From Congeria kusceri (lineage: Eukaryota > Mollusca > Bivalvia > Myida > Dreissenidae): a DNA stretch of 64,000 nt. The notes below the pieces were generated by a model. It had not been told where the DNA came from and searched no databases. It worked only from the letters and a program-made list of their open reading frames with translations. The DNA lies in NCBI GenBank assembly GCA_027627225.1, contig CM051033.1:9927501-9991500 (forward strand), written 5' to 3'. The position numbers and the translations under genes were made by a program. Positions 13,560 through 25,734 of the stretch are shown here, one piece after another. How positions within the stretch are numbered: the first letter of the stretch is position 1; each line of letters starts with the position of its first letter.

Positions 13560-14228
13560 CTCGAGGCATCAGCATCAATGGTAAGCTTGCCTGGATGTAT
13601 TTTATTTCAAACTCATATGTACTCAATGCTGCTAGCGAACGGTGACCCATAGCATCGAGCTTAGCTGTACTCGTGACATAGGTCAATGGATTATTGTATG
13701 TGCAGACAATCAACTTGTTATCGAACAGATGATCATGAAACCTTTTGGTAACCGCTCATGTCAGTGCCAGAAACTCCAGCGTATGTGCTGGGTACCTCCT
13801 TTCGTATGGCTTCAACACACGGCTGGCATAGGCAATGACCTTGTTCACCCCATCCTGCATCTGGTACAAGACAGCACCTAGGCCTGAGCACGATGCATCA
13901 GTGTGCACGACAAAGGGTTGCTCGTACTGGGCATATGGCAGAACTCGGGAGGACGTGAGTTTCTGTTTTATGGTTTGGAAGGCTTGTTCTCGGGCTTCAC
14001 CCCAGGACCAAGGAACTGGTTTGGTTTTGGACATTTTATTCTTGCCCTTTTTCATTTTTCCAGTTGTGGTAAGGCCTTTAAGAAGTTCATTTAGTGGTTC
14101 CACTATCTGAGCATAGTGCTCAACATATCTCCTATAGAAGTATGCAACACCAAGAAATTGGCTAAGCACCTTATTCATTGTAGGTGAAGGCCAACTCGTG
14201 ACTGCAATGGTCTTTTCAGGGTCAATAG
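13560..14228 (-). pseudogene. Gypsy RT thumb and RNase H fragment
   Basis: The open part (13756-14178) has SQFLGVAYFYRRYVEHYAQI (RT thumb), PVPWSWGEAREQAFQTIK, then RNase H PFVVHTDASCSGLGAVLYQ and the E of HTLEFLALT. The frame then hits TGA where Trp is usual, and continues with FHDHLFDNKLIVCTYNNPLT and AKLDAMGHRSLAALSTYEFE before a shift. Not functional. Confidence 0.85.
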
Positions 14229-14340
14229 ATCAGCTGATTCATAATTAAGTCACCGCTGAGTAACTTCTACCACGCTGTCTGAAGAGCTTTACACTACTCC
14301 AGTGGAAAGTGTACTGCGAGAATAAACTTGTTGCAGTAAA
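14220..14340 (-). repeat. Right arm of ~120 bp inverted repeat around gypsy relic
   Basis: Reverse complement matches 11119-11243, including cgcagtacactttccactgg and gaatcagctgatctattgac. The pol relic is truncated at its inner edge. Confidence 0.85.
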
Positions 14341-15039
14341 TTTCCATAGATTTCGCATTATTTCCCGCATACGACATTACGTGTTCAGATGACTGCTGAA
14401 ATATCTTATCTATGTAGGCCAAAAAAAACTGCGCTCATATCTGGCAGATATTCACATTTCGGCGGATGCGACCAGCTAAAATAGGTGTCTGATTGACATG
14501 TAGATGTACTGTCGGTATGAAATTTTAAGTAGAATTTTCAAAATTCAGGCGGCCAAATGTGACAATTCAAACAGTGGAAGGAGACATATGTTAAACTATA
14601 CAAGGTATGTGTTAAACACAATTTTTGATCAGATAACTGCCTCATCTGTTCGAAGTTAAAGTTTTACATGTTATGGTCGGATTTTTTGGCTCTTTCTGTT
14701 ATGTGTTAATTTAATACATCCTCTTACATAGGTATTTTTATAAACCATATCCTTCATTCATTACAGCTAAGTTAGACGATTCAAAAATTCACTTTGTAGG
14801 AAGTTACAAGTTTAATATCACTTGAACGCAAACACATGCCTCTTTTAACTGCTTTGGTAAATTATAAGGTTGTGCTAACATTTTTAATAGATGAAATTAT
14901 TCCAACAGCATTGTTGCTAATCATTTAATAAAACAAATAACACACCATCTGTTATGCATATGTACATTAATAAGGAAAAATGTTTATGTCTATTCTTTTT
15001 GTATTTGTATCGTTCTTGATACATATTTATCTTCGGTTC
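14341..15039. other. No gene seen
   Basis: AT-rich spacer between the gypsy relic and the LINE fragment. Confidence 0.6.
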
Positions 15040-16079
15040 CGATGGATCTAAGGTTTGTTAGAATTTGCTAGTATTAACAGCTGTAAAATTAATTTAATCT
15101 CAGCTTTCTGTGATTGCAACAAAGGATACAACAATTGGGTTGCGGATGTTAAAACATTGTTAAATCAATACGGATATTCCTATGTATTTGAAAATCCCAA
15201 TGTTTCTAACACTCATGCTTTTGTATGTGAATTCAAATGTAGAGTTATTGACACATTTAAACAAGAATGGTTTGGTAATATGAATAATAGTTCTGTTTTA
15301 GACATGTATAGAATGTTTAAAACATCTCTCGAATATGAAGACTACTTAGATTTATTACCCAAGAGCCTACGTTTGTACTTTGTAAGATTACGAGCGTCTG
15401 CCCATCCATTGAGAATTCAGACAGGCAGATACTCCCGTAACAATATCCCTCGTAACGAACGTTATTGCCTATGTTGTAACCAAATAGATACGGAGGATGA
15501 ATTCCATTTCACTTGTATATGTCCTTGTTATCGTACACCCCGAGAAAAATTTATTAAATGTTTTTACTATATCAGGCCATCTGTTGTTAAGTTCCACATT
15601 TTATTGACATCAACTTGTAAATCTGAGTTTGTTAATTTATGTAAATATGTAAAAGAAGCTTTAACTATACGAAATACTATTATAAATACCACAGTAAATT
15701 ATTAACAATAATGCAATGTAATATACTTTTTCTAACTTTTAAACCATAGCTATATTTATTTTAATAATTATTTTGTTTTTATTTTATTTTCCGCAAAAAT
15801 ATTTTGTCTATCTTTACTGCCTTTAAAATTGTACTTTTTTTTTTTTTTTTTTTTCGTAACATTGGTTATTGTATAATTAAATTGTTTTCATTGTAACATA
15901 TTGACAAGTGACAGTACTTTATTTAAAATTTATATGTTCCATGAAAATTAGAATTTTTTCGCAAATTTGGTTTTTGTATAATTAAATTGTATTCATTGTA
16001 ATATATTGATACGTGACATAACTTTATTTCAAATTTGTATGTATTTAAGACGATGTACATATGTAGAAGTCTAAATAAA

Positions 16080-16112
<33 letters not shown>
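15040..16112 (+). mobile_element. LINE 3' fragment with (TGTC)n tail
   Basis: A 5' truncated relative of the LINE at 29276-33526. The open frame at 15055-15705 (216 codons) matches the C-terminal end of ORF2: shared LRIQTGRY, C..C, DEFHF and EALTIR motifs. A ~400 bp 3' UTR with a long T run (about 15836-15854) leads to aaataaat and a TGTC repeat at 16078-16112. Confidence 0.88.
15055..15705 (+). pseudogene. LINE ORF2 C-terminal fragment
   Basis: 216 codons, open to a TAA. It contains VIDTFKQEWFGNM, LRIQTGRYSRNNIPRNERYC, CLCCNQIDTEDEFHFTCIC and KEALTIRN, parallel to the end of the intact LINE ORF2 in the window (VIDEFLQEW, LRIQTGRYDR, CQLCDSNEVEDEFHF, AEALTIRQ). Endonuclease and RT are missing, so it is a dead-on-arrival copy. 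Confidence 0.85.
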
Positions 16113-16115
<3 letters not shown>

Positions 16116-16961
16116 ACGCGGCCTCTGCAAACAGTTTAAACAGACATCCCTCTACCTTGGGACAACAGATTGCACTGTTCACCAAACACCCATGTGATAA
16201 CTGTTTTATTACCTGTTTTTTTTATTTGCGGTACTGTACTCGAACTTGTCCAATAGTAAAGAAAAAAAGAGCAACCTGTCACAAATACAAGCATTCTACA
16301 ATGAATTAAAATATCTTAATATTTTTCAATTAATATATTTTAATTTGATACACATTGAATAGATGACTTATTAATACCCAAACTTTAACACTTGTTGAAA
16401 AAAGAACTGCGCAAGCAGATCCAATGAGTGAATTTATCACATCAATCTAATACTTCATGGTTTTCCAGTAACTTGTTACTTTCAATATTATATAGACTGA
16501 CCCCTAATGTACATTAACATTAAAGTATCGTTTCAAACAGTTGATTTCTAATTTTTAATTATACTCCCAAACACAGCAAACTTTTGACAAATGATAACTC
16601 GACAGTAGTAACTTGACTGTGACGTAACGCGCACTCCCCACTTTCAATTGGTCGACCTATATTCCTTTGCCACCCCATGCAGGTTAAGCCATTTTAACGT
16701 CTTTTTTGCTCAGAAACTGAGCCGTTCTATTGCTATTTTTAGATATCTATTAAGAAACAGAGATAAGAGGCATGCATACAAGCCTGCGGGAACTATCGTT
16801 TTATCTCGCGGCCCCGGCGTTATCACGTGACCTTAGCGTGTACGCTCGCCAATTCACTTTGTTGATCATACACATTGCTTTAATAGCAATAGAAGTGATT
16901 TTGTGAATGCGCATTAGAGTTGAACAAGTTTGTTTGACACTGTACACCAAGAAAAACCAAC
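16113..16961. other. No gene seen; possible promoter side of small gene
   Basis: From 16620 it is less AT-rich, with tgacgtaacgcgcac and tatcacgtgacc, which could belong to a promoter of the candidate gene starting at 16962. Confidence 0.35.
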
Positions 16962-17021
16962 ATGTTTATTCGACTGTTGGCGGAAGCCAACGGTCTTTTG
17001 AGAGGGTTATTTTCAAAACAG
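16962..17021 (+). CDS. Candidate first exon of a small gene
   Basis: ATG opens MFIRLLAEANGLLRGLFSKQ and ends at a good donor cag|gtatcg. The peptide is basic and amphipathic with no acidic cluster, like a mitochondrial targeting segment. Upstream at 16825 is a cacgtg E-box-like site. It could pair with 18998-19123 (phase 0). Only 20 codons, so support is weak. Confidence 0.3.
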
Positions 17022-17819
17022 GTATCGCGGAAAATTACTTCTTTTCTATGCAGGCTATCAGTCAGTAAATCGAAACCAGAAAGGGTCCTTCTTCAAAACA
17101 GTAGAATTTCACACCCGTTTTCTTACATTTTAATTATTTAAGATAATGTATGTAACATGTATTATTATGTGTATATCATGTGATTTATTACAATTTTAGT
17201 TTGTAAAAAAAGTCCATTTATAAAAATTTAACTGTTAACTCATGACACCCCTACTTTTGTTATTTACTTTTTAACCTAAATATTCACCTGAGTGTCCTGG
17301 AATAAGACCACCAAATTAATGAGCTACATCATTTATTTGTGACTCGTTGCGACAATTATTTTCTTGTTACCAATTCTCATTCTAAATATTTTGACAACAC
17401 ATTACTGCAATTTATTAATTTTAAACTGAACTAAGGAAAATCGAGAGCTTGAATCGTCTGATCTATTTTGACTCAGTATGCTACAAATAAAGACTATAAA
17501 TAAACATGTTTATTTATAGGTCTTTGGCTACAAAGCACTAACAATCGGTGCTCCTAACTACTACGCGTCATCGGTTATTCTGGCCCGTTGCTGTTCGACT
17601 TGTTAACTTGCATGTATATTTTTTCGTTTGCATCGTTTGCATAAGATAATTAGCTCGAACAAATTTTTTTTTTCCGCTACTTACAAATTAGTTTGTATTA
17701 TGATGTCGTATACTATTGAACATGAAGCCACATTCTAAAGTTTCAGGCTGGGAAATTGAACTTAAACAAAAAATTCATTTTTAGCGAAAATGCACTCATC
17801 ATTCACATGCTTTTAGTTT

Positions 17820-18560
17820 CTTTTGTCGCCAACAGTCTTTCTACGCTGCCCGCGATTTGATCTTTAATAGTTACGAAGATATTCATAAGAGAGGCTTTGA
17901 AAGACTGAGGCAGCAATATTTTTTTTTTTAAGTATATGCCAAGCCTTTGCCTACTACTTGTCATTGATGGACGGATTTTTATAAAGAAAGTCTTATTTTA
18001 AAGGCATTTTTCAACTGTACACCAAGAAAAAAATATTGTTATTTTATTTTTAGTACTTATGGAGTTATTCACATTTAACGCGAGGCTACGTTAGATTTCA
18101 GCCCGTTTTGTTTTGGAAAGTAGCTAACCTGCCTTTGCCTTAACCTTGTCATTTTTGGACAGATGTTTCAGAATAATGTCTTATTTTGAAGGGAAATTAA
18201 AATTGTGCACCAAGCAACAACTATTGTTATTTTACCTTTAAAAGTTTCGGAGTTATTTATATTTGAAGCGAGGCTATGCAAGATTTCGGACAAAGGCTGC
18301 AATATATTTTCTTCAAAAGTATCTAAACGCATTTGCTAAATAAAGTCTCATTTTGAAGGAAATGTAAAACTGAACAACATGATACAAACACTGTGATCTT
18401 ATTTGATGTAGTTTCCGGACATATTCCGAGCGAGACTTTATAAGATTTCAGGCTGAGACAGAAAGATTTTTATTGAAAAGTATCTAACCTGTCTTTGCCT
18501 AATATTTTATTATTTCAAGGTGGATTCCCCAGAACATTGAATTTTCAAGGTTATATTTAT
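17820..18560 (+). repeat. ~165-190 bp tandem repeat
   Basis: Four diverged units with gcgaggctacg-like anchors near 17890, 18081, 18267 and 18430, plus aagtatctaacctgcctttg and ctgtacaccaagaaa. It lies in the intron of the candidate small gene, if that is real. Confidence 0.7.
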
Positions 18561-18997
18561 GTAAATGTGTACATCAAGAAAGAAACGTGGTGCTTTTACT
18601 GTTCAAACCGCAATTTGTCAAAATAAAAACCCATTAATAAACATACTATTACTACTCTTTCGATCTATAGTTTTCATAGTTGTTCGATGTGTCATTTTTG
18701 CTTTGTGCTTATTTTTCTCACTCAAAATATTTTCTTACAACCTTTAATTGTCGTAATTTAATATGCAAGACACTGGTCTTGTATACCCATGCGTGATTGA
18801 GAACTCGAGGGCGTTCTCTCCATGTGAGACGATGTCATGCTATGGATTACAGCGCTAAAGGCAGTTAAATTAATCATTTTTTATTTGACCCCCCCCAATC
18901 TGGGGTATTGTACCCCTGTGTATTGACACCCTGCTGTGGTCAAAGTGTGTACACAATGTGGGGACCCTTATCAGCTGATATCAATACACGGCTGCAG

Positions 18998-19123
18998 AGA
19001 AATCAGTGCACCAAGCCATTGCTCAGTCAGCTGAGAGAAAAGATTGCAGATAATGATAAGAGATTTTACGGTGGACCAATACATAGAATGAAATATCCCA
19101 TGGTGAGGCCAGACATTCCTTAA
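18998..19123 (+). CDS. Candidate last exon of a small gene
   Basis: After ctgcag the frame reads RNQCTKPLLSQLREKI, then DKRFYGGPIHRMKYPMVR, to TAA. Its amino-acid mix looks like a real soluble protein, unlike nearby AT-rich frames. I do not recognise it. The acceptor at 18996-18997 gives phase 0 with the candidate exon at 16962-17021 but has a poor pyrimidine tract; aatcag at 19001-19006 is an alternative. The frame also stays open upstream to about 18890. Confidence 0.3.
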   Translation, partial: RNQCTKPLLSQLREKIADNDKRFYGGPIHRMKYPMVRPDIP

Positions 19124-21321
19124 ACTAACCCTTTAATTGGCATGCCTTGGACACCACATGGCTACACGAATGTAGGTAACATAATCAAGATAAGATAACA
19201 TGCGTCACCTTCAAAACACATGTATTGTGCAAAACAAGACATATATTCCCATCGCAAATGTATGTTTAGTTTGATTACACTAAAGACGATTTTGCGGATC
19301 AAACGATTTTTTTTTATCCACCATCAATCCCATAATCTAAATATGAATACGCAAAAACAATATTATGTAGTACATAATATAAATTTTATTTGATTTTATT
19401 TTTAAACATTTATATGACAAGTCTTTCAAACAACTTTAAAGAAAAATGCCGATATACTCTGATATAATTATAGATCCGATCACGTGGTTTATCACGTGAT
19501 AGAAATCTCGGGAGCCGCGTGAATTGACGGTTACTCGCGATAACACGAATCTGTTTTTAATGATAGATCTTTGCTATTTTGTATTATTATATACACATAT
19601 TTCCAACATACAATGCTTTGTAACGATTTTAAATAATATATATTTCACAGAGCAACAAATAAGGAAACGTTAATATATACCGTTGTATATATATATCGGG
19701 TTGCACCCGGCGCTCCACCCCTAAAACTCCCGGACCATACATATATGGGCATATATAAAACGGTCCAAACTGGATACAGTATGCTTCATTTTTTTTTTCG
19801 ATCGCTTCGCTCGCTCACGTTTGCAAAATGATTCAAATTTAATTAAATTTCAGTATAACATACCCGACCTACGATTTCTTATGCAATATACCAAAGGCAC
19901 AGGATACCACCATTTTTAAATATACTTTTCGAATAAATATGATATAGTGGATTGGCGCATCAAACCATGACAATTTATTGCCAAAACAGGTCCATGACAT
20001 ATAGATGAATTAACACGTCTTTCAAACACAATACAGTGAAAAATCAATATATTCTGTGAATTTGACGACGACGACGACGATGATAATGAGGATGATAATA
20101 ATGATGTGCAAAAAGTAGTATATATCTTTGATACGGATCGGTAGCTGATCGCTTCAAACCGCAGACAATATAAAGGGGTCATAACAGCACGATCAAAAAT
20201 TTACGTTGTGGGGGACAACCCGAAATCTTGGAACCGCCCCTGTATATAATGCAGATAATTAATTAAACATACTGGTAGATTATGGTTCATTTAAATGATA
20301 GCTTTTAACACTATTGTGCAATATATATACTGAGATTTTATCCACACATAGATTTTTAATACTGTGGCACCGTATCCACACTGCAATCTCTATATATGCT
20401 GTTAATTCCCATAGCGGAATTGATATAAGTACTGTGATACTATGTTATATATAGTGTTCTCAGGCATTGGGTAAAACCGAAGCCCCGAGAGTAAACAACC
20501 TAACATCGTGGTTGACACATTCAATAGCAATTTTGTAATGATGTATTATAACAAAATATTTATATATAATTGATGACATTATCGGTAGACAATGAATCCC
20601 TATTTCAAGCAGAATATTTAAATCTTCATCCGAAGTGTCCACAAACCTAGCAATCTTCGTTGTTTACGTCTGCAACATTGTTCAGCATCGCCTAAACGTT
20701 TAGCCGCTTGTAAAACGTTCGTCAATTTCCGTATATGGTCATAACTGTGCCGGAACTGTATCGGAAGCATCGGTATTTTCCGCCGGCCATGAACAGTGAC
20801 GGGATATTGCTAAGATTTAGGGTTGCAAAGAACAGTTTCTTGCGTCTCGGCTATAATATGACGTGATCGGGATCGAACCTCTGTCCGGAAACTGATTAAA
20901 CCTGAAAACAAATTTTGCAAATTTTAAAAATGATTATGCCTATATCTTCTTGATATCAATGGAAAATCAATTCTTAACCAGTTTCTGCAAAATATTTAGC
21001 ATTTAATATTTTAAGACTTTGGGTCTAAATTCATCGAGTTTTCAAGCACTTTTTTAGCCATTGTCAACAACAAACCAAGTTTTCACATGCGTATCTTACC
21101 AAGTACTAGTCTGCAACACAGAAAACTGGTGGTAAAAGAATTTAAAAGATTTTTTTTATAAATTGCATTGTCCGGACGCCCTTTCAAATTTCCTCCCAAA
21201 ATGGAGGTCGGAGCTTGCAATACACATGCTTTCAACTTGCAGGATTCTGACGTCCTGTACAAATGTCTAGTTATCAATAACAACAGTTTTGAAATTAATA
21301 AACATTCAATGAAAATCACCA
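19124..21321. other. No gene seen
   Basis: AT-rich. Contains a paired gatcacgtgg/tatcacgtgata site near 19477-19500 and a short gac/gat triplet run near 20066-20105. Confidence 0.55.
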
Positions 21322-21562
21322 GGGCCCAGTTGCTCAAAACTTTAACGGCCGGTTAAGCTAACGGCCTGTTAACTGTAGATGTAAATAAAACTAATATTAC
21401 AAGCAACTCCCTTATGAAGCATTTGATAATTATTTGAGCGAATAAATTTATTTAAAATAAATGCAAATTATAAAATTTTAACATTTAATATACATCAAAC
21501 ACTTCATCCAAAAGTTAACGCCTGTAAGCATAATAGTCCGTTAAAGTTTTGAGCAACTGGGC
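21322..21562. mobile_element. MITE with GGGCCCAGTTGCTC ends
   Basis: 241 bp: left gggcccagttgctcaaaac, right gttttgagcaactgggc, with inner ttaacggccggttaagc and ttaacgcctgtaagcataat. No coding capacity. Confidence 0.85.
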
Positions 21563-22010
21563 TCAAAACTCAAATCTGACATTCATTATTATTTAAACAC
21601 TCAAAATGGTGCTTATCTGCAAAACTCTCTGTATTTAGAAATTTCTCCCTGGCCAACTCGCTTAAAAAGTGTGGTGTGCAGCCTAAATATTTCATCTTTA
21701 AATAGTTTTTGGGTAAACACCGTCGCGTGCGAGAAGCAGAACAATTTCCCAGTAACAGATCCTTATCTTCTGGGAACAGTCGTATCCATAATGAAATAGT
21801 AAAAAATGTCGATATAGCATATATATAGGCGATTAGGTAATAAAATACTACTACTAATAATTGTTAACATTTTATATACACTATGAAGACACACAAATAT
21901 ATTTTGCTTCAAACATATTGTTCATTGGCGATTTGGACATCAGCACATGCATTTTACAAATATAAACTTGAACAAATGCATATCATTTTTCATATGCTAT
22001 TTACACAGTC

Positions 22011-23687
22011 TGTAATCACTGGCCCCACATCTATTTGGAGATGCCAAAAGAACCAATTATTCATCCAAGGGGGCGCTAACGAAAAGAAGTAGAAGGAAAT
22101 GGTAAACAGTGATAGAAGGTGTGATATGTTTTATGACAATTTTAGACACTGTTTTAAAAATTCGACAATGTAGTGCGATTCGGAAACAATTTTACCTTCC
22201 AACAATGTAGAGAAAAATGGAGCCACAACGCATTTCAAAACGTGAGGACTTTTATTAGTCCTGATATGATTAAAAGTAAACAAGCTAATTGATGAGTTTG
22301 AACGTATTAAAACATTATTTACACACAATTAGAGCATTATGCCATACAATAAGTCCTTTCGGATTGTATAATTTAATGCGTTATGAGAAATGTTGGTTTG
22401 TGGTCGATTAAACGTGTTGATATGCATTTTCACGTTAGAGGTATAGCCAAGGCAAGGGAGGTGGCGCTCAGAACAGGAGGTGGTGCCAATGCACGATATC
22501 ACCTTTTTTCTTGAGGACACCACGCGTCCCATCTTTTTTCTATCCGTAAAATACCCCAGTCTGTAAAGCAAAAAATAGCAACATGATACAATATACAAGA
22601 TAATCCAACGGGCTGTTTGCATTAACTTTCCACTAAAGGTAGTATTTTCGGTACAGCGCAGCAAGCAGCTGTGACAAAAATTCTTAATATAAGCTACACA
22701 TGTCTCCATAGCAATGTCGAGAGGGGCGGAATTTAATACACAGACAGGCAGATTGGCGTTCGATTACTGTATACTTCGATGTCAAGTAAATCGAAAGCAA
22801 ACCAAACGAGCATATTATCAGGGTTTTTTTCATCATATTTTTCTCTAACACAGAAGATGTACATTATTTATCAGTTAAAAACCAGTGTTTTTAGAATGAG
22901 TATCCGCTATGATACTCGTCGACGACAAGCCAGGAAAATATTCAAATCAGAAAGTAGTGTCCTAGCTGTTACTGTAACATTGGAAACCTTTCTATAAACT
23001 GCCATTTAAATTAACACATGGAACTAATACTTAACTATTATCTTCCTATTATAATCAACATACAATTTGAACAATTAGATGACTCTTCATAGGAATGATG
23101 TTGATAAGGTTTAAATAAGTTAGATATGATTATCATGCTTATAATCACGAAACATGGAATTAAACGTTAATCAAAATACGTCGATTCTTCAAACTGTATA
23201 ATATGCATTGGCTCCACCTCCGGTTCTGAGCGCCACTTCCATGGGCTTGGCTCCACCTCTTTCGTGAAAATACTTAACGACTTGTTTGATCGACAACAAA
23301 CCAATCTTAGTGATAATGCAGCAAATAATACATTTCGAAGGAATGATTTAATGCCGTTACTGCTCTTATTATTGGTTATGTATGTCTTTAACACGTTGTA
23401 ACTGTATCAATTTCAATCATGTTATAAAGTTTCTCACATTTTGAAATGCTTTATGACTTCATATTTCTCTACATTGTTGGAAGGCAAAATTGTTTCCGAA
23501 TTGCACTACATTGTCCGATTGTTTAAAAAAGTGTCAATTATTGTTTAAATTTTATTTAACAACAACTTACCTTCTATCAATGTTTACTTTTCCTCATTAC
23601 TTTATAGCTGTCATTAGCGCCACCTCGGAAGTATAATAGGCTCTTTTTCCAATGCATCTCCAAACGAGGTGGCGCCAGTGATTACAG
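22011..23687. mobile_element. Foldback element with ~480 bp inverted arms
   Basis: The outer ends tgtaatcact (22011) and agtgattaca (23687) begin arms that match for roughly 480 bp with gaps: cttccaacaatgtagagaaa against its complement near 23470, gcatttcaaaacgtgag near 22229, and ggcgctcagaacaggaggtg near 22463 against 23210-23230. The central ~0.7 kb is AT-rich with no recognisable transposase; the 126-codon minus-strand open frame at 22329-22709 lies in arm and loop and has no known motif. Confidence 0.75.
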
Positions 23688-24359
23688 GCCGTGATTTAAA
23701 AGCAATTTCAATTTTACAGTTAAAACAAAAATCCCATTTTAAAAGTGTAACAAACATTTTTTCTTATTTTCTAATATTTTTTTTAATTTCCTTCTCATAT
23801 ACGTGTATACTGTGTTTTATCACATTATGAGTAGGAATCATGATTTTGTTGTGTTTTCACATGGACTTTTTTCCCCCACTTTCCACTTTAGAAATAATTC
23901 CTACTTTTAAAATAAGAATTTACTTCATCCATTTTTAGAATTTTCAGGAACTGGAAGTGTAAGCATTACACACCATTAGACATGCATCATCTTAATTCTA
24001 GTTAGACAATAAAACAGACACGACCATTTATTTTCGGCGCTTTCAACTTTATGAATCTTAGCGAGCAGGATGAAATGCTGCTCTTCTTGTCGATATATCA
24101 CTTACTGGTGTTCGGCTTCAGCCTTAAATGCAGATACAAGTACTTTGGTACAATGTCAAGATTAGTTAAACTCATGTCTGTCTAAGTAATATTCAAGCTA
24201 TATGGTTGAATATAATTTTCCTCAAAAATTAAGTTATATGGCTAAATAGTATGTTTCGCAAAGGTGTAAAAATAGTTAATCAATATAAACATACACGTAT
24301 TTAAACGTTGTCTGTATGAGCTGATTTTGCCTATTAGATTAAAAAGTATGGCGTACCAT

Positions 24360-24940
24360 TAGATATTAGATTAGTAACACCTGGTCCGACCAGGTCATAC
24401 TGAGGAAGGGGCAGGTCCTTCCTCCTAATGAATTTAAACCCTTTAGTGCGCAGTGTTAGAACATGTGGTATTATTAAGTCCAAAATTGATAGAACCTGGT
24501 CCGATCTGTAAGATGCACGTCTGAAAGGTTCGGACCTGAGGATGAGCTGGTAAACATTTAAATAGTTACTTCCTGGTAGGATCAGCCCCTACCTCAGGTC
24601 TGACCTAGTCGGACATCGTTTGTTGAAATTATGATCTAGTTAGAGCCTGCCCCTAACTCAGATACGACCTGGTCGGACCTGCTTCCACCAGGTCCGACCA
24701 GGTCCTACCATCCGGCTTCCACCAGGTCCGACCAGGTCCTACCATCCTGCTTCCACCAGGTCCTACCATCCTGCTTCCACCAGGTCTGACCAGGTCCTAC
24801 CATCCTGCTTCCACCAGGTCCGACCAGGTCCTACCATCCTGCTTCCCTCAGGTCCAACCATCCTGCTTCCACCAGGTCCGACCAGGTCCTACCATCCTTC
24901 TTCCAACAGGTCCGACCATGTCCTACCATTTAGGGCCTTA
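24360..24940. repeat. 34 bp minisatellite and related CAGGTCCGACC sequence
   Basis: From about 24680 the unit gcttccaccaggtccgacca plus ggtcctaccatcct (34 bp) recurs about seven times with shortened units; before it, scattered ggtccgacc and ggtcagacc words in both orientations. GC-rich island in AT-rich DNA. Confidence 0.88.
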
Positions 24941-25734
24941 TGTTACAACAGAAGCCGTAAACAGTAGCGACGTACTGGAGGGTCATACATGTCACAAACG
25001 AGGTCCGAAAATTAGCTTTGATTAAAGGGAGTGCTTGGCTTGCAAAACAAATTCGATGTTGATATCATAATTCTGAGGACATTAGATTTCAGCTAGTCGA
25101 AAACTTCCATTTGTGCATAATTTGACAGCAGGAGTGACTCCAAAATGGTAAATGTAAATTCATTACAAGTCCGCATTCACGAGGGTGTATTTCAGGAAAC
25201 CTTTCAAGGTATTAGACATTGGCTTTTGATTCATTTGATTTTCCATTATTTAATGGGATAGCAGTCACATTTTTTCGCATCAAATTATTTAATTATATAT
25301 ATTTAGAAAGTATAAGGAATGTATGTAAGTAGACTGATTTTTTTATATTGGATGACTTTGCAATGAGCTGTTTTAAGCCAAATGAATATAATGTTATGTA
25401 ATGGTATGATAAGATTATTTAATTGCTGGGGACTTAATGGTAGTTAATTAATAGGCTTACCGGCAAAAACCATGTTCCAGATGTTTGCAGTTTGCATCAT
25501 GGGTTAATTAAAAAGGGCCCTGATGGTGTCATTTGCGCTGTATAAATAAGCAATCCCAATATACTGTGTTATTATTCACTATACAACCTGCACATTTGCA
25601 GGGTGTGGACAGTTTATGAAGTAAAAACGTAAGGTGATATTTTGGGGTCCCAATATCTTGGGACACACCAAAAAATATTTTTCAAATGTGTTCCAAAATA
25701 TAGGAATGTCCCAATATTTATGACTAGAATTATG

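Larger units (their letters stand above)
11244..14228 (-). mobile_element. Ty3/gypsy pol relic
   Basis: Minus-strand remains of an LTR retrotransposon pol, in order from high to low coordinates: RT thumb and RNase H, integrase zinc finger, integrase core, and a C-terminal tail. Stops and frameshifts occur throughout. The region upstream of TDPEKT-like sequence (gag, protease, RT fingers and palm) is missing exactly where the right inverted repeat begins, and no direct LTR pair is seen. Confidence 0.85.

Noticed and set aside
20840..20885. B-box-like GGTTCGATCCC on the minus strand as a SINE
   Set aside because: No A box at the proper distance and no body or tail.
22329..22709. 126-codon minus-strand frame as transposase of the foldback element
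   Set aside because: No catalytic motif, Cys-rich low-similarity composition, and it runs through an inverted arm.
24680..24930. CRISPR-like or regulatory array
   Set aside because: Head-to-tail 34 bp minisatellite with no unique spacers.
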